64,000 bases of DNA from Brevundimonas sp. (GTDB taxonomy: Bacteria; Pseudomonadota; Alphaproteobacteria; Caulobacterales; Caulobacteraceae): NCBI RefSeq assembly GCF_029946145.1, contig NZ_JAQSDY010000009.1, positions 62,001 through 126,000 on the forward strand, written 5' to 3'. The position numbers and the translations under genes are program-made. The notes under the pieces are model-generated. The model had not been told where the DNA came from. It ran no database searches and worked only from the letters and a program-made list of their open reading frames with translations. Each line of letters begins with the position of its first letter. The stretch's first letter is position 1. This document shows positions 18,241 to 27,980 of the stretch, piece after piece.

Positions 18241-18690
18241 TCAGGAGTCGACGATGATGGGTGGCGAAGGTTGCTCGGGCAGCTCGACACCCAACTGGCC
18301 AGCGCACCATCGAGCGGCGCGATACCTCGCGTGGTCGAAGGCCGTTGTTCGGGCGCGAATCCGGCAGACCAGCAGGCTGTCGGGGCGGTCGGTGAGATAG
18401 ACCACCGAAACATTTCGTCCGTTCCCTGCGGTGACCCCCGCGAAAGAGAGGCCGTTCTCCGCCGTCATCTCCATCATGGGCTTGTCGTCCCACGAGACGA
18501 GTCCCTCGGCTTCCACAACGCGTCCCGCAAAGACCGAGACTTCTTCTGTGGCGGGTCTTGCGATCAGGTCGACCGAGATCTCGCGGCGCGCCAGGTCATC
18601 GCCGGACAGCCTCGAAACTATCGGGAAGGTTTCGGCCGTCTGCAGATGAAGCGAGGCCAGCGCACAACAGAGGCCGACGAAGACATTCAT
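18241..18690 (-). CDS. Secreted hypothetical protein
   Basis: A 149-residue protein that I cannot assign. It begins MNVFVGLCCALASLHL, a short hydrophobic signal-like stretch, and the remainder is soluble with a Cys pair (LVCRIRARTT and RWCAGQLG) that could form a disulphide. It is followed by a 65-base gap to the M28 gene on the same strand and may be transcribed with it. The ATG at 18690 is the only good start. It has no visible membrane helix after the signal. Confidence 0.5.
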   Translation of the reverse strand: MNVFVGLCCALASLHLQTAETFPIVSRLSGDDLARREISVDLIARPATEEVSVFAGRVVEAEGLVSWDDKPMMEMTAENGLSFAGVTAGNGRNVSVVYLTDRPDSLLVCRIRARTTAFDHARYRAARWCAGQLGVELPEQPSPPIIVDS

Positions 18691-18787
18691 GGTGATCCAT
18701 CGTTGCGGGGGTTGAGGTGGACAACCTTAGGGCAGCGCGTCGAAGTTCGACACCATCGCCGCAAGATCAACTAGGGCCGACGGCCCG

Positions 18788-19603
18788 TCAGGCCGCGCGC
18801 CTCAGCGCCGCGGGCGATTTCACGAACAGGCCCTTGCGGCCGGCGACCGCGCGGAAGGCGATGCTGTCGCCGTCAGGCTGTTCGTCGGGGCCGAGGAACA
18901 GGCAGCCGTCGTCGACCAGGCGGCGTTCCAGATTGTCGAACATGTCGCGGCGGCGCGCGGGATCGGCGTCGCCAAGGACATGACGGCAGAAGATGATGTC
19001 GAAGCGGTGATCGTCGGTGGGCGCGTCGGCCAGGTTGGCGCGGGCGAAGTGGACGGTGGCGCGCAGCTCGGCCCTGACGATCCAGGCGTCCTCGGCCTGA
19101 TCGAACCAGCGCAGCATGGTCGCGGCCTTCAGCCCACGCTGGATTTCGAACCCCGTGTAGGCGCCCGACCGGGCCTTTTCCAGCGCGCGTTGCGACAGGT
19201 CGGTGGCGACGATCTCGACGGCGACGCCTGCTTCCTGGGCCGCGATGGCCAGGGACCAGGCTTCCTGGCCGGTCGAGCAGCCCGCGGACCAGATCCGGAC
19301 CGGCTGACCGCCGCGCGCCTTGCCCAGCGCCGGCAGCAGCTCCTGGGCGAGGGTGTCGAAGCTGGCGCGGTCGCGGCGGAACCAGGTCTCGGGATTGAGC
19401 AGGGCCTCGATCACCGCCCAGCCCAGCGAGGCGACGGGTTTGGCCCAGAGCGAGGCCAGCATGGCGTCGACCGTCTCGAACCCCTCGCGCCGGGCCACGG
19501 GGCCCAGACGGTGTTCGGCCAGCTTCATCCGGTCGCGCGTGAGCCTGAACCCCGCGCGCGAGGCCATCAGAGTCTGCAGGCGATCGAAGTCGTCCGGCGT
19601 CAT
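18788..19603 (-). CDS. cheR: CheR-type protein-glutamate methyltransferase
   Basis: A 271-residue SAM-dependent methyltransferase. The N-terminal four-helix part (FDRLQTLMASRAGFRLTRDR) is followed by the SAM-binding core: RIWSAGCSTGQEAWSLAIAA (residues about 102-121), EIVATDLSQRALEKARSG, and FDIIFCRHVLGDADP near 205, all CheR signatures. LNPETWFRRDRASF matches the conserved loop before the core. It sits directly after a CheY-like gene (four bases between them) and near chpT, an arrangement I recall from Caulobacter. Whether it acts on chemoreceptors is unclear because no receptor or cheB gene lies nearby. Confidence 0.9.
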   Translation of the reverse strand: MTPDDFDRLQTLMASRAGFRLTRDRMKLAEHRLGPVARREGFETVDAMLASLWAKPVASLGWAVIEALLNPETWFRRDRASFDTLAQELLPALGKARGGQPVRIWSAGCSTGQEAWSLAIAAQEAGVAVEIVATDLSQRALEKARSGAYTGFEIQRGLKAATMLRWFDQAEDAWIVRAELRATVHFARANLADAPTDDHRFDIIFCRHVLGDADPARRRDMFDNLERRLVDDGCLFLGPDEQPDGDSIAFRAVAGRKGLFVKSPAALRRAA

Positions 19604-19607
19604 GGGG

Positions 19608-19979
19608 TCAGACGGCCCCCACTTCGGCGAATTTCGAGGTCAGGATCTCGCCGTCGAACGGCTTCATCACATAGTCGTCGGCGCCGGCGGACAGGGCCTC
19701 GGCGATGCGTTCGGCGCGGGTCTCGATGGTGCAGAACAGAACCTTGGGGGCCAGGCCGCCGGGCAGGGCGCGCAGGCGGCGCAGGAAGGTCATGCCGTCC
19801 ATCACGGGCATGGACCAGTCCAGCAGGATGACCTCGGGAATCACCCCGCTGCAGAAGGCCAGGGCCTCGGCGCCGTCGGCGGCTTCATCGACCTCGAAAC
19901 CGAGCCCTTCGACGATCCGCCGGGCGACCTTGCGGATAATCCGGCTGTCGTCGACGATGAGACAGGTTCTGGGGGTCAC
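19608..19979 (-). CDS. Single-domain response regulator (CheY-like)
   Basis: A 123-residue receiver domain with no output domain. It carries the acidic pair in LIVDDSR (residues 10-11), phospho-acceptor Asp54 (LLDWSMPVMDG), a Thr in LFCTIETRA and Lys in DDYVMKPFDG, so it looks functional. It lies between chpT and cheR, with 101 bases separating it from the chpT stop and four from the cheR start. It may receive phosphate from a histidine kinase or phosphotransferase encoded elsewhere, or from ChpT itself (inference). Confidence 0.92.
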   Translation of the reverse strand: MTPRTCLIVDDSRIIRKVARRIVEGLGFEVDEAADGAEALAFCSGVIPEVILLDWSMPVMDGMTFLRRLRALPGGLAPKVLFCTIETRAERIAEALSAGADDYVMKPFDGEILTSKFAEVGAV

Positions 19980-20080
19980 GGATCGGGTTCCAATTCACCG
20001 CCACACAACGCCCGCGTGTGCGACATGTCTATAGTCGCCCCGAGCCGGTTAATGAGACCTTTGGAAACCGCCTTAAAGTC

Positions 20081-20749
20081 TCAGTTAGGCATGCGGGCGG
20101 AGAGGACAACGCGGCCTTCCTCGCACCGGACGTCGAGCGAGCCGCCGGCGTCGTGCGCCGTGAGCCACAGCCAGTAGGGCTGGATCCATTGACCGGGCAG
20201 ACCTTCGCTCAGGGGCTGTCCCGCCAGACCCGACACGGCCTCGGCCTTCAGGCGGGCGCGGTTTCCCTCGGCCAGCCCCTCCATGACCAGATCGTCGCCC
20301 TCGCGCCGGGTGGACACGACGGCGGTCCCGCCGGACGGCAGGGCGGCCATGGACAGATAGGCCAGGTTCACCAGGGCCCGCGACTGGGCCTTGGAATAGC
20401 TGGCGTCCTCGGCCTTCCAGTCCAGGGTGGCGCGGCCGCCCTCGGTCAGGCCCGAAACCAGGTCTCCCAGCTCGGCGCCCGAGAAGCGTTCGGCCGATGT
20501 CGCGGCGCCGAAGGCCACGCGGGCGAACGAGACCAGGGCCACCATCTTCCTCGCGCTGGCCTCGATCAGGCCCATGGCGTCGTCGCGCATGTCCTGGGCC
20601 GAGGGGTCCTTCAGCAGGTCGAGGCCCGAGCTGATCGCGCCCGCCGGACTGATGAAGTCGTGGCACAGCTTGCCGGCGATCAGGGCGGCCAGGGCCTGCC
20701 CGTCAGGAAGCGCCTGGCCATCAGGCGCGGCGGTGGAGGTGTCGGTCAT
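20081..20749 (-). CDS. chpT: Histidine phosphotransferase ChpT
   Basis: Relays phosphate from the hybrid kinase CckA to the response regulators CtrA and CpdR in the Caulobacter cell cycle. The 222-residue protein has the DHp-like N-terminal part with the phospho-accepting His30 in IAGKLCHDFISPAGAISSG, and a degenerate ATPase-like C-terminal domain (LVMEGLAEGNRARLKAEAV, GSLDVRCEEGRVVLSA). The start is ATG 20749; the upstream TTG at 20764 adds five residues. The target regulator CtrA is encoded in the same window at 35840, and a DivJ-like kinase at 31516, so three parts of the circuit lie within 16 kb. Confidence 0.88.
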   Translation of the reverse strand: MTDTSTAAPDGQALPDGQALAALIAGKLCHDFISPAGAISSGLDLLKDPSAQDMRDDAMGLIEASARKMVALVSFARVAFGAATSAERFSGAELGDLVSGLTEGGRATLDWKAEDASYSKAQSRALVNLAYLSMAALPSGGTAVVSTRREGDDLVMEGLAEGNRARLKAEAVSGLAGQPLSEGLPGQWIQPYWLWLTAHDAGGSLDVRCEEGRVVLSARMPN

Positions 20750-20838
20750 AGGGCCCCGGAGCAACAGTCGGATATCAGGCCGGACGCTGACCTGATTTGC
20801 CGGTTCGCGAAACCGTCCGGATGCTCTAATCCCGCGCC

Positions 20839-21624
20839 ATGATCAAACGACTGACCGCCGACCTCGCGTCCGGCGCACTGGCCGAGGCGCTGGCCGACAT
20901 CGCCGAGGATGCCGCGCGCGTCATCCTGCCCTACTGGCGCAACGGCGTGGTCGCGGAGACCAAGGCCGACGACAGCCCCGTGACCCAGGCCGACCAGGAG
21001 GCCGAGACCCTGATCCTGGCCCGGCTGGAGGCGCTGTATCCCGGCGTCCAGACCGTCGCCGAGGAGGCCGTGGCCGCCGCCGGCATGCCGGCCGCGGCGG
21101 CCGAGTGGTTCTGGCTGATCGATCCGCTGGACGGCACGCGCGGATTCATCGAGGGGCGCGAGAGCTTCACCGTCAACATCGCCCTGGTCCACAAGGGCGC
21201 GACGGTCGCGGGCGTGGTGACGGCCCCGGCCACGGCCACGACCTGGCGCAGCGCCGCGCCGGGCGCCGGCGCCTTCCGCCGCCGCTTCGGCGAGGGCTGG
21301 CAGGCGATCAAGGTGCGCAACCGGCCCGCCTCGCCGATGGCCGTGATGAGCCACAGCATGACCGACGCCGAGGCGGAACGCCTGGCCTCACGCCACGGCT
21401 GCGTCCAGTGGCAGGGCACGGATTCGTCGCTGAAATTCTGTCTGATCGCCGAGGGGCGGTTCGACGCCTATCCGCGCACGGGCCCGACGTCCGAATGGGA
21501 CACGGCGGCCGGACAGGCGGTTCTGGAAGCCGCCGGCGGCCGGGTCATGGGCGAGGACGGCCAGCCGCTGCGCTACGGCAAGTCCCGTTTCGCCAACGGC
21601 GGGTTCGTGGCGCTGGGAGGCTAG
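20839..21624 (+). CDS. cysQ: 3'(2'),5'-bisphosphate nucleotidase (CysQ type)
   Basis: A 261-residue inositol-monophosphatase-superfamily phosphatase. Metal-binding motifs are DDSPVTQADQEAE (residues about 45-57), a TVAEEAV Glu, and IDPLDGTRGFIEGRESF (about 93-109), the last matching CysQ, which removes the 3' phosphate from PAP. A second metal site is TSEWDTAAGQAVLEAAGG near 218. The protein is close to the usual family length. Histidinol-phosphate phosphatase of the same superfamily is the main alternative. It is divergent from chpT and stands alone. Confidence 0.85.
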   Translation: MIKRLTADLASGALAEALADIAEDAARVILPYWRNGVVAETKADDSPVTQADQEAETLILARLEALYPGVQTVAEEAVAAAGMPAAAAEWFWLIDPLDGTRGFIEGRESFTVNIALVHKGATVAGVVTAPATATTWRSAAPGAGAFRRRFGEGWQAIKVRNRPASPMAVMSHSMTDAEAERLASRHGCVQWQGTDSSLKFCLIAEGRFDAYPRTGPTSEWDTAAGQAVLEAAGGRVMGEDGQPLRYGKSRFANGGFVALGG

Positions 21625-21689
21625 GGTCGGGGGGTTGGGAAGGACGGGGAGGTCGGCCGCCATGGCGGGACCGTTCCGGGCCCTCGCCC

Positions 21690-22937
21690 CTAACCCCTGA
21701 CCCCCATTTCCTTTTCCGGCATCGCCAGCATCGCCCGCTCGACCAGCGCCGGCGCGCCGCATTCGCGGGCGGTCTCCATGGCCTCGGCCAGCATCAGGCC
21801 GATCGCGCGGGGTTCGACCCCCATCAGCCGCCCCCTGGCCATGGCCAGCCGCGCCATGACAATCTGGTCGGCGGCCCAGTCCACAGGTTGCGAAGCGCGC
21901 GCCAGCAGACGCTGACGGACGATCGTCTCCAGCCCGACAAGGGCGGCGATGTCGCCCACGTCCTCGGCCAGGTCGGCTTCCGCCGCCAGTCGCCGTTCCC
22001 GCGTCAGGGCGCCCAGAACCAGTCCGGGCTCGCGGGTCAGGGTTTCGGCCTGGGCCAGGGACAACAGGGGCGTCTCGCCCGGGGTTTGAGCCAGTTGCAC
22101 GGCGACCCAGTCCAGGGGGCTGTGATCCGGGTTGAACTGGTCGGCGGCGGCGTCGAACAGGGCCCGGCCCTGTTCGGTCGCGGCCTCGTTCCGCGCCAGC
22201 CGCGCAAGGGCCATCCGGCCGGCGCCGGCCAACGCCAGGGCGCGGGCGCGGGTCAGGGGGCGGTAGTCGGGCGAGGCGGCCTCGACCAGAACCCGCAGGT
22301 CGCGTCCGGCCTGATCCAGCAGCCGGCCGTCGCGACGGGCCACCCCCGCCTCGAGCGAAAGCGAGGCGCGATCCAGTCTCAGGTCGTCGCCCATGGTCTG
22401 GGGCATGCCCCTGGCGCCGTGGACGGCGGCGTCCAGCAGGGCGGCGGCGTCCAGCATGACGGACGGCTCGCCCGACAGCCGGGCCCGGCGCGCCGTCAGG
22501 CGAGCATGCAGCGCCGCTGCGCTCGCCCGGGTCGCAGGGCGTTCCGCGGTCAGGGATTGAACGTCGGCCAGCGCAGCCGTCAGCTTCTCGGGTCCGCCGA
22601 ACAGGTCAAAGCGCAACAGGTGAATTTCGCCTGACTCGATGGCCGCGGCGGCTGTCTGATCCGGCGTCGTCGTGTGCCGGGAGGCGTCCGAGGCGGCGGA
22701 GGCCGCCCGGTCCAGACTGGTCCGCCGGCCGGTGCGTCGGGCGTGCTCGCGCCACAGGGCGGAGGCGCGCATCCAGCCCGCGAACGGTTGGGTGCAGGAC
22801 ACGCGGCCCGCGTCGATCGCCTCGCGGCGGGCCTCGGCCTCGACCAGGTCCGCGCCGATCAACTCCAGCCAGCCGAGGTCGTCGCTCTCGCGCGCCTTCT
22901 CGAACAGCTTTCTCAAATCCCGGCCGAATTCGAACAT
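21690..22937 (-). CDS. Hypothetical helical-repeat protein
   Basis: A 415-residue, Ala/Arg/Leu-rich, mostly helical protein, probably cytosolic. The ATG at 22937 (MFEFGRDLRKLFEKARES) is preferred; the longer frame overlaps a poor region before the neighbouring peptidase gene. Repeated helix pairs such as ALALAGAGRMALARLARNE and LALAQAETLT-type segments suggest a TPR or similar solenoid, but no domain is certain. N-terminal residues 30-60 mention a conserved FAGWMRASALWREHAR. It precedes cysQ convergently by 65 bases. Function not inferable; I recall similar proteins from Caulobacterales. Confidence 0.55.
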   Translation of the reverse strand: MFEFGRDLRKLFEKARESDDLGWLELIGADLVEAEARREAIDAGRVSCTQPFAGWMRASALWREHARRTGRRTSLDRAASAASDASRHTTTPDQTAAAAIESGEIHLLRFDLFGGPEKLTAALADVQSLTAERPATRASAAALHARLTARRARLSGEPSVMLDAAALLDAAVHGARGMPQTMGDDLRLDRASLSLEAGVARRDGRLLDQAGRDLRVLVEAASPDYRPLTRARALALAGAGRMALARLARNEAATEQGRALFDAAADQFNPDHSPLDWVAVQLAQTPGETPLLSLAQAETLTREPGLVLGALTRERRLAAEADLAEDVGDIAALVGLETIVRQRLLARASQPVDWAADQIVMARLAMARGRLMGVEPRAIGLMLAEAMETARECGAPALVERAMLAMPEKEMGVRG

Positions 22938-23040
22938 CAGATCAGGCGCTCCGGTCGTCCCGCTTCGGGACCAAACAGGCGTCCCGGGGATGCAAGGTGC
23001 AAACGCAGCGCCGCGCCGGGAGTTCTGCCCGACCGTGAAC

Positions 23041-24528
23041 TCAGTTCGAACCGGCCGCGGTGCGCCGCTGCTCGACCTGTTCCAGCAGGTCCCGGCCCCA
23101 CTGGACATGGGAGCCGCCGTGCGGGTCGTTGACGATGGGCGTCAGCAGGGTGATCGCGTCGTCGTAATGGCCCGTCTCCAGCATGGCGATCGCGGCGTCG
23201 CCACGGATCGACATGACCTGGGGCGCGTAGCGCACGGCGAGGGCCCAGGTCTCCAGGTCGTTGTCGTTGGGATAGTCCGGGGTGTTGCGCCGGATACGCG
23301 CCAGGGCGGCGTAGACGCGGTAATCGGTGGGATCGGCCTCGAACGCCCGCCGGAGCAGTCCCTGGGCCAGACGGCGCTGTCGCAGGCCGTCCGCTTCGTC
23401 GGCCGCCAGATCCCCGCGCTCCTCGACGATATCCGCCATGAGCAGCAGGCCTTCGATGTTGTCGGCCTGCCTTTCCAGCGCCCTGGCCAGCGCGGTCTCC
23501 GCCGCCGCGTCGTCGCCCCACTGCCGCTCGGCGCGGCCGAGCGCGACCAGGGCCAGGGGATCGTCCGGGAAGCGGGCGGCGGCCGCACGCAGCGACGCCA
23601 GCAGCGCCGGCCCGTCGATGTCGGCGGGGTCAGGCGCACGGGCGTTGATCATGGGCAGAAGGACGGCGTCCGCCGCCGGCGACAGGGTCGAAACCGTGAT
23701 CGTCGGGGTGACGGGAGGGATGTCGAGCTGCGCATATCGGAGGCTGCCGCGAACATAGGCGCGCAGCTGGGCGGTCAGCTGCTCGGGGTTCATGCCGAAG
23801 ACCGCCTGCCACGCCTCGACGGCGTCCTGGCCGCCGTTGATCGCCGCCAGACAGGCGACCAGGTTTCGGACGCGCTCCTGGTCGCTGAACACCCAATGGG
23901 TCAGGGCCCAGGATTGGGCGTAGTACATGCTCCGGCCCGTCCGGTCGCCGATATCCAGCGAGCCTTTGGCCCGCAGAAGCTGGTCCATCGGCAGCCAGCG
24001 GTTCTGCTGCAGCGCATACTGACGGCCGGGGTCGGGCAGGCCGAAGGACGCCTTTCCCCGCTCGGACACCGTCGCCGTGGCGAAATATTCCGCAAGCCCC
24101 TCGCTGAGCCAGCCCGGGTACCGGCCGTCGCCGCTCCTGGCCATGAAGTGGTGGGTGTATTCGTGCAGCAGGATATCGTCGCTCTTGCCCCGCACCAGGA
24201 TGGCGAAGATGTCGTTCTCGCTGGACGAATAATAGCCGGCGATGCCCTCCGGGAGATCAGGCAGGGCGACCCGCAGGGCCGCGTCGTCGTCCACCAGATA
24301 GACAGGCAGTTTGCGGATATCGTCGCCCCCTCCGCCGCCGAAGCGGATGCGCATGAGCGCATCGAAACGCTCCAGCTTGGCCGTGTATTCGCGCAGAATC
24401 CGTTCGGAGCCGTGGCTGTAGACGATGAAGTTCGGGCTTTCGGCGCGACGCCATTCCGCGAGGGCGGTCGCCGGCGTCAGCGCGATCAGCGCCAGGGCGA
24501 GGAGAAGACGATGAACGGCTGACGGCAA
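23041..24528 (-). CDS. Secreted HExxH gluzincin-like protein with TPR region, paralogue 1
   Basis: A 495-residue exported protein of unknown substrate. The start is a TTG at 24528 with AGGAG 7 bases upstream. A signal peptide ends near AEW (residue about 25). The metalloprotease-like part has HEYTH at residues 122-126 and SEGLAEYF at 142-149, the spacing of a gluzincin zinc site, preceded by VYSHGSERILREYTAKLERF. The C-terminal half (about 300-480) is a TPR-like helical repeat (PLALVALGRAERQWGDDAAAE). Two paralogues lie at 24612 and 28133. The AEW..AES..FIVYS opening is shared by all three. Confidence 0.75.
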   Translation of the reverse strand: MPSAVHRLLLALALIALTPATALAEWRRAESPNFIVYSHGSERILREYTAKLERFDALMRIRFGGGGGDDIRKLPVYLVDDDAALRVALPDLPEGIAGYYSSSENDIFAILVRGKSDDILLHEYTHHFMARSGDGRYPGWLSEGLAEYFATATVSERGKASFGLPDPGRQYALQQNRWLPMDQLLRAKGSLDIGDRTGRSMYYAQSWALTHWVFSDQERVRNLVACLAAINGGQDAVEAWQAVFGMNPEQLTAQLRAYVRGSLRYAQLDIPPVTPTITVSTLSPAADAVLLPMINARAPDPADIDGPALLASLRAAAARFPDDPLALVALGRAERQWGDDAAAETALARALERQADNIEGLLLMADIVEERGDLAADEADGLRQRRLAQGLLRRAFEADPTDYRVYAALARIRRNTPDYPNDNDLETWALAVRYAPQVMSIRGDAAIAMLETGHYDDAITLLTPIVNDPHGGSHVQWGRDLLEQVEQRRTAAGSN

Positions 24529-24611
24529 GACGGAACTCCTGGGGCGTCCCCCATTCTAAGCCCGTTTTGCGCTGCGCGGTCCAGCCAGAGGTTGTCGATG
24601 GCTCGCGCGGG

Positions 24612-26126
24612 TCAGTCCGCCGGGCCGGCCGGAGCCGATGTCGCGGCGCCGGCCCGGGCCTCGGCGATTCGGGTCAGGATGCGCTGGATCCGGGCGGGCG
24701 TTTCGCGGCCGTGCGGATCGTTGGCGATGGGCTGGATGACTTGCTCGGCCTCGTCGACGAGGCCGTGGTTGAGCATAGCCTCCGCGGTCACCGCGCGGTT
24801 GCTGGCGACTTCAGGTGCGATGGCGACCGCTCGCCGCCAGAGTTCCACGTCATTCGCGGTCGGATAGTCCGGGGTGAACCGTCGGCTGTAGGCGATGGAC
24901 TGATAGACCCGGTGTTCAAGGGGATCGGCCTCATACGCCCGGGCCAGGAACCCTCTCGCCTGGCGGTAGAGCCGCTCTCGCGCCTCCGGATCGGTGAGCT
25001 TGTCGCCGGCCGTTATCCGGGCGTCGGCCATCAGCAACAACAGATCGACATTGGTCGGGTCGGCGTCGAGCAAGGGCTGGACGGCCTGCTCCGCCTTCGC
25101 GGGATCGCCCCAGCGAAGCTCGGCCCTCGCCACCATCGACTGGGCCAGCAGATCGCCGGGATGCCGTTCCGCCGCCTGTCGCGCCCGGTCCAGTACGGCC
25201 GGCCCCTGGTTGGCGGGACCGCCGTCGCGGGCGTTGATGTCGAGCAGCAGGACCTCGTTCGCACTGTCGGGCAGGGCCGAAGTGGTCAACGCGGGACTCG
25301 CCGCGCCAAGTTCCAGTTCGGCGTACCGGGGACCCGCGTCGAGGTAGGCCCTCAGGGTTCGGCCCAGCTGTTCGGCGTCCATGTCGAAATGCGTTCTCAA
25401 GGCCGTATCAATCGCCACGCCGCGCGCCGTATCGGCCAGGTATTTTTCCATGCGGCCGCGCCGATCGGGATCCGTCAGCGTCCAGTGCGTCAGCAGCCAG
25501 GACTGGGCGTAGAAGGCCGCGGTCTCGCGACCGTCCTGCAGGTTGGGGGGGCCGCCCAGCACCGCCTCCATCGGCAGCCAACGGAGATTGTTCAACACCC
25601 GAACGCTGTTGAACGGGGTCTTGCCCACGGCGGCGCGTCCCGCCGGACTTACGGTCGCGGTGCTGAAGAACTCGGCGAAGCCCTCGCGAAACCAGGCGGG
25701 ATAGGCGCCCGGAAAGTTCCGGAACATGAAATGGTGCCCGTACTCGTGTCGCAGGGTCTCGTCACCCTCGGCTCTGACCGCCACGGCGCGGATGTCGCGA
25801 AAGTTGGCCGAATAGAAGCCCGCGATACGTTCTGGCAGTTCAGGCGCGACAATCCCCAGGTCGGTGCGGTTGCGCACGATGTAGACGGGCAGTCTGCGTT
25901 CGTCCTGCTGCTCCGGCAGGGCGAACCAGGTGCGCAACAGTTGATCGATGCGCTCCAGCTCGATCGCATAGTCCCGCAGGTCGCGCTCGAAACCGTTGCT
26001 GTAGACGACGAAATGCCGGGTCTCCGCCTTCCGCCAGTCGGCGTGGGCCAGTCCGGGAACGGCTGTGATCGCCGCGCTGATCAGGGTGATCCGAAGGGCG
26101 GCGGCGAAACGGCTCGGAGCAGTCAT
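24612..26126 (-). CDS. Secreted HExxH gluzincin-like protein with TPR region, paralogue 2
   Basis: A 504-residue paralogue of the preceding gene, same order of parts: signal peptide (AALRITLISAAITAVPGLAHA), an ADWRKAETRHFVVYSNG opening, HEYGH zinc-site motif followed by REGFAEFF, then a TPR-like half (LLAQSMVARAELRWGD). The ATG at 26126 is preferred because it places the signal peptide at the N-terminus; an ATG four codons upstream is possible. It is transcribed in the same direction as the paralogue downstream, with 83 bases between them, and lies after prfC (61 bases from its stop). Confidence 0.75.
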   Translation of the reverse strand: MTAPSRFAAALRITLISAAITAVPGLAHADWRKAETRHFVVYSNGFERDLRDYAIELERIDQLLRTWFALPEQQDERRLPVYIVRNRTDLGIVAPELPERIAGFYSANFRDIRAVAVRAEGDETLRHEYGHHFMFRNFPGAYPAWFREGFAEFFSTATVSPAGRAAVGKTPFNSVRVLNNLRWLPMEAVLGGPPNLQDGRETAAFYAQSWLLTHWTLTDPDRRGRMEKYLADTARGVAIDTALRTHFDMDAEQLGRTLRAYLDAGPRYAELELGAASPALTTSALPDSANEVLLLDINARDGGPANQGPAVLDRARQAAERHPGDLLAQSMVARAELRWGDPAKAEQAVQPLLDADPTNVDLLLLMADARITAGDKLTDPEARERLYRQARGFLARAYEADPLEHRVYQSIAYSRRFTPDYPTANDVELWRRAVAIAPEVASNRAVTAEAMLNHGLVDEAEQVIQPIANDPHGRETPARIQRILTRIAEARAGAATSAPAGPAD

Positions 26127-26187
26127 GGATTCTCTCATGCAACCGGATGAAAATAGCCGGTCTCCATGACAGGTTGTCCAGAGCGTT

Positions 26188-27819
26188 CTAGCCCCGCTCC
26201 TTCGTCTTCGTGAACGCCACCGTCGGGAACCGCTCCATCACATAGCCGGTCTCCCAGCTCGACTTGGCCAGGAAGACGGGATCGTCGTCGATGTCGCGGG
26301 CCATCTGGCCGCGGTATTTGCCCATGAAGTCCTCAAGATCGGCCCTGGTCCCGCCGATCCAGCGCGCCTCGGCCCAAGGCGAGGGCTCGAAGATGACTTC
26401 GAGGCCGTATTCTTCGCCCAGGCGGTCGGCCATGACCTCGAACTGCAGCTGGCCGACGGCGCCGACGATGAAGTCAGATCCCATCTCGGGGCGGAACAGC
26501 TGGGTCACGCCCTCCTCAGCCAGGCCGTCCAGCGCCTTCTTCAGGTGTTTGGCCTTGAGCGGATCCTTGACCCGGACGCGCTGGAGGATTTCCGGGGCGA
26601 AATTGGGCAGGCCGGCGAAGCGGATCAGGCCGCTCTCGGACAGGCTGTCGCCGACGCGCAGCACGCCGTGGTTGGGAATGCCGATGACGTCGCCGGCATA
26701 GGCGTCCTCGGCCAGTTCGCGGTCGCTGGCGAAGAACATGATGGGGGCGTTCACCGACAACTGCTTGCCGGTGTTCTGGACCTTCAGCTTCATGCCGCGC
26801 TGGAATTTGCCCGAGGCCATGCGGAACATGGCGATGCGGTCGCGGTGGTTGGGGTCCATATTGGCCTGGACCTTGAAGACGAAGCCGGTGACCTCGGCCT
26901 CGCCGGGCGCGACCGTGATGGCCACCGGCTCGGCGGCGTTGCGGGTTCCGGCCGGGGCGGCCTTGTGCGCCTTCATGACCTTGGGCGGCGGGGCCCATTC
27001 GCCGATAGCGGCCAGCAGTTCGTCGATGCCGAAATGGCGCAGGGCCGAGCCCCACAGCACCGGGGTCATATGGCCCTCGAGGAAGGACTGGCGGTCGAAG
27101 GCCGGATAGCCGCCCTCGACCAGCTCCCGGGCGTCGAGCAGCGCCTGATGTTCGCCGGGCTCGAAATACCGGGCCGCCTCGGCCAGCGGCAGGGCCTCGG
27201 GGTGGGGCACGTCCTCGGCTGAGCCGGCGGGCTTGCGAGCGTAGGGCTGGAACCGGCCTGTGCCCATCTCGACCATGCCGCGCAGGCGGTTGCCGCTTTC
27301 GGCGGGCCACCAGATCGGGGCCGGGTCCAGTTGCAGCCGGCTGGCGATCTCGTCCAGCAGGGCCATCGGGTCCTGGGCCTCGCGGTCCAGCTTGTTGATG
27401 AAGGTGATGATCGGAATGTCGCGCAGGCGGCAGACCTCGAACAACTTCAGCGTCTGCGGCTCGATACCCTTGGCGGCGTCCAGCACCATGATGGCGCAGT
27501 CGGCGGCGGTCAGGGTGCGGTAGGTGTCTTCCGAGAAGTCCTCGTGCCCGGGCGTGTCGAGCAGGTTGAACATCTTGCCGTCGTGCTCGAACGTCATGAC
27601 CGAGGCCGAGACGGAGATGCCGCGCTCCTTCTCGATCTTCATCCAGTCGGACTGGGTGCGTCGGTTCTCGCCGCGCGCGCGCACGGCCCCGGCCGCGCGG
27701 ATGGCCCCGCCGGCCAGCAGGATATGCTCGGTCAGCGTGGTCTTGCCCGCATCCGGGTGCGCGATGATGGCGAAGGTCCTGCGGCGCAGGGCCTCCTGTT
27801 CGAGAGTGAGCTTCGACAT
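26188..27819 (-). CDS. prfC: Peptide chain release factor 3
   Basis: GTPase that recycles RF1 and RF2 after termination. The 543-residue protein starts at ATG 27819 (MSKLTLEQEALRRRTFAIIAH). G1 is AHPDAGKTTL (about 20-29), G2 the RGISVSAS region, G3 LLDTPGHEDFSEDTYR (about 84-99), and G4 FINKLDRE (about 140). TranslationFactor domains II and III follow. It is full length. It lies between two of the three gluzincin paralogues, which may simply reflect local insertion of the paralogues. Confidence 0.97.
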   Translation of the reverse strand: MSKLTLEQEALRRRTFAIIAHPDAGKTTLTEHILLAGGAIRAAGAVRARGENRRTQSDWMKIEKERGISVSASVMTFEHDGKMFNLLDTPGHEDFSEDTYRTLTAADCAIMVLDAAKGIEPQTLKLFEVCRLRDIPIITFINKLDREAQDPMALLDEIASRLQLDPAPIWWPAESGNRLRGMVEMGTGRFQPYARKPAGSAEDVPHPEALPLAEAARYFEPGEHQALLDARELVEGGYPAFDRQSFLEGHMTPVLWGSALRHFGIDELLAAIGEWAPPPKVMKAHKAAPAGTRNAAEPVAITVAPGEAEVTGFVFKVQANMDPNHRDRIAMFRMASGKFQRGMKLKVQNTGKQLSVNAPIMFFASDRELAEDAYAGDVIGIPNHGVLRVGDSLSESGLIRFAGLPNFAPEILQRVRVKDPLKAKHLKKALDGLAEEGVTQLFRPEMGSDFIVGAVGQLQFEVMADRLGEEYGLEVIFEPSPWAEARWIGGTRADLEDFMGKYRGQMARDIDDDPVFLAKSSWETGYVMERFPTVAFTKTKERG

Positions 27820-27980
27820 GTTCGATCCGTTGGGCGGCGGGACGTAGCGCGGACCGGGCCGAAAGTCACTCGCCGGCGAATAACCCCTCGCCAGACAGGG
27901 CTTTTGGAGTCATCGTCGGTTCCGGCGAGACGACCCGGTCACGCAATCGGGCGCCGCCTTTGGAAACGAAGGAATCGGCC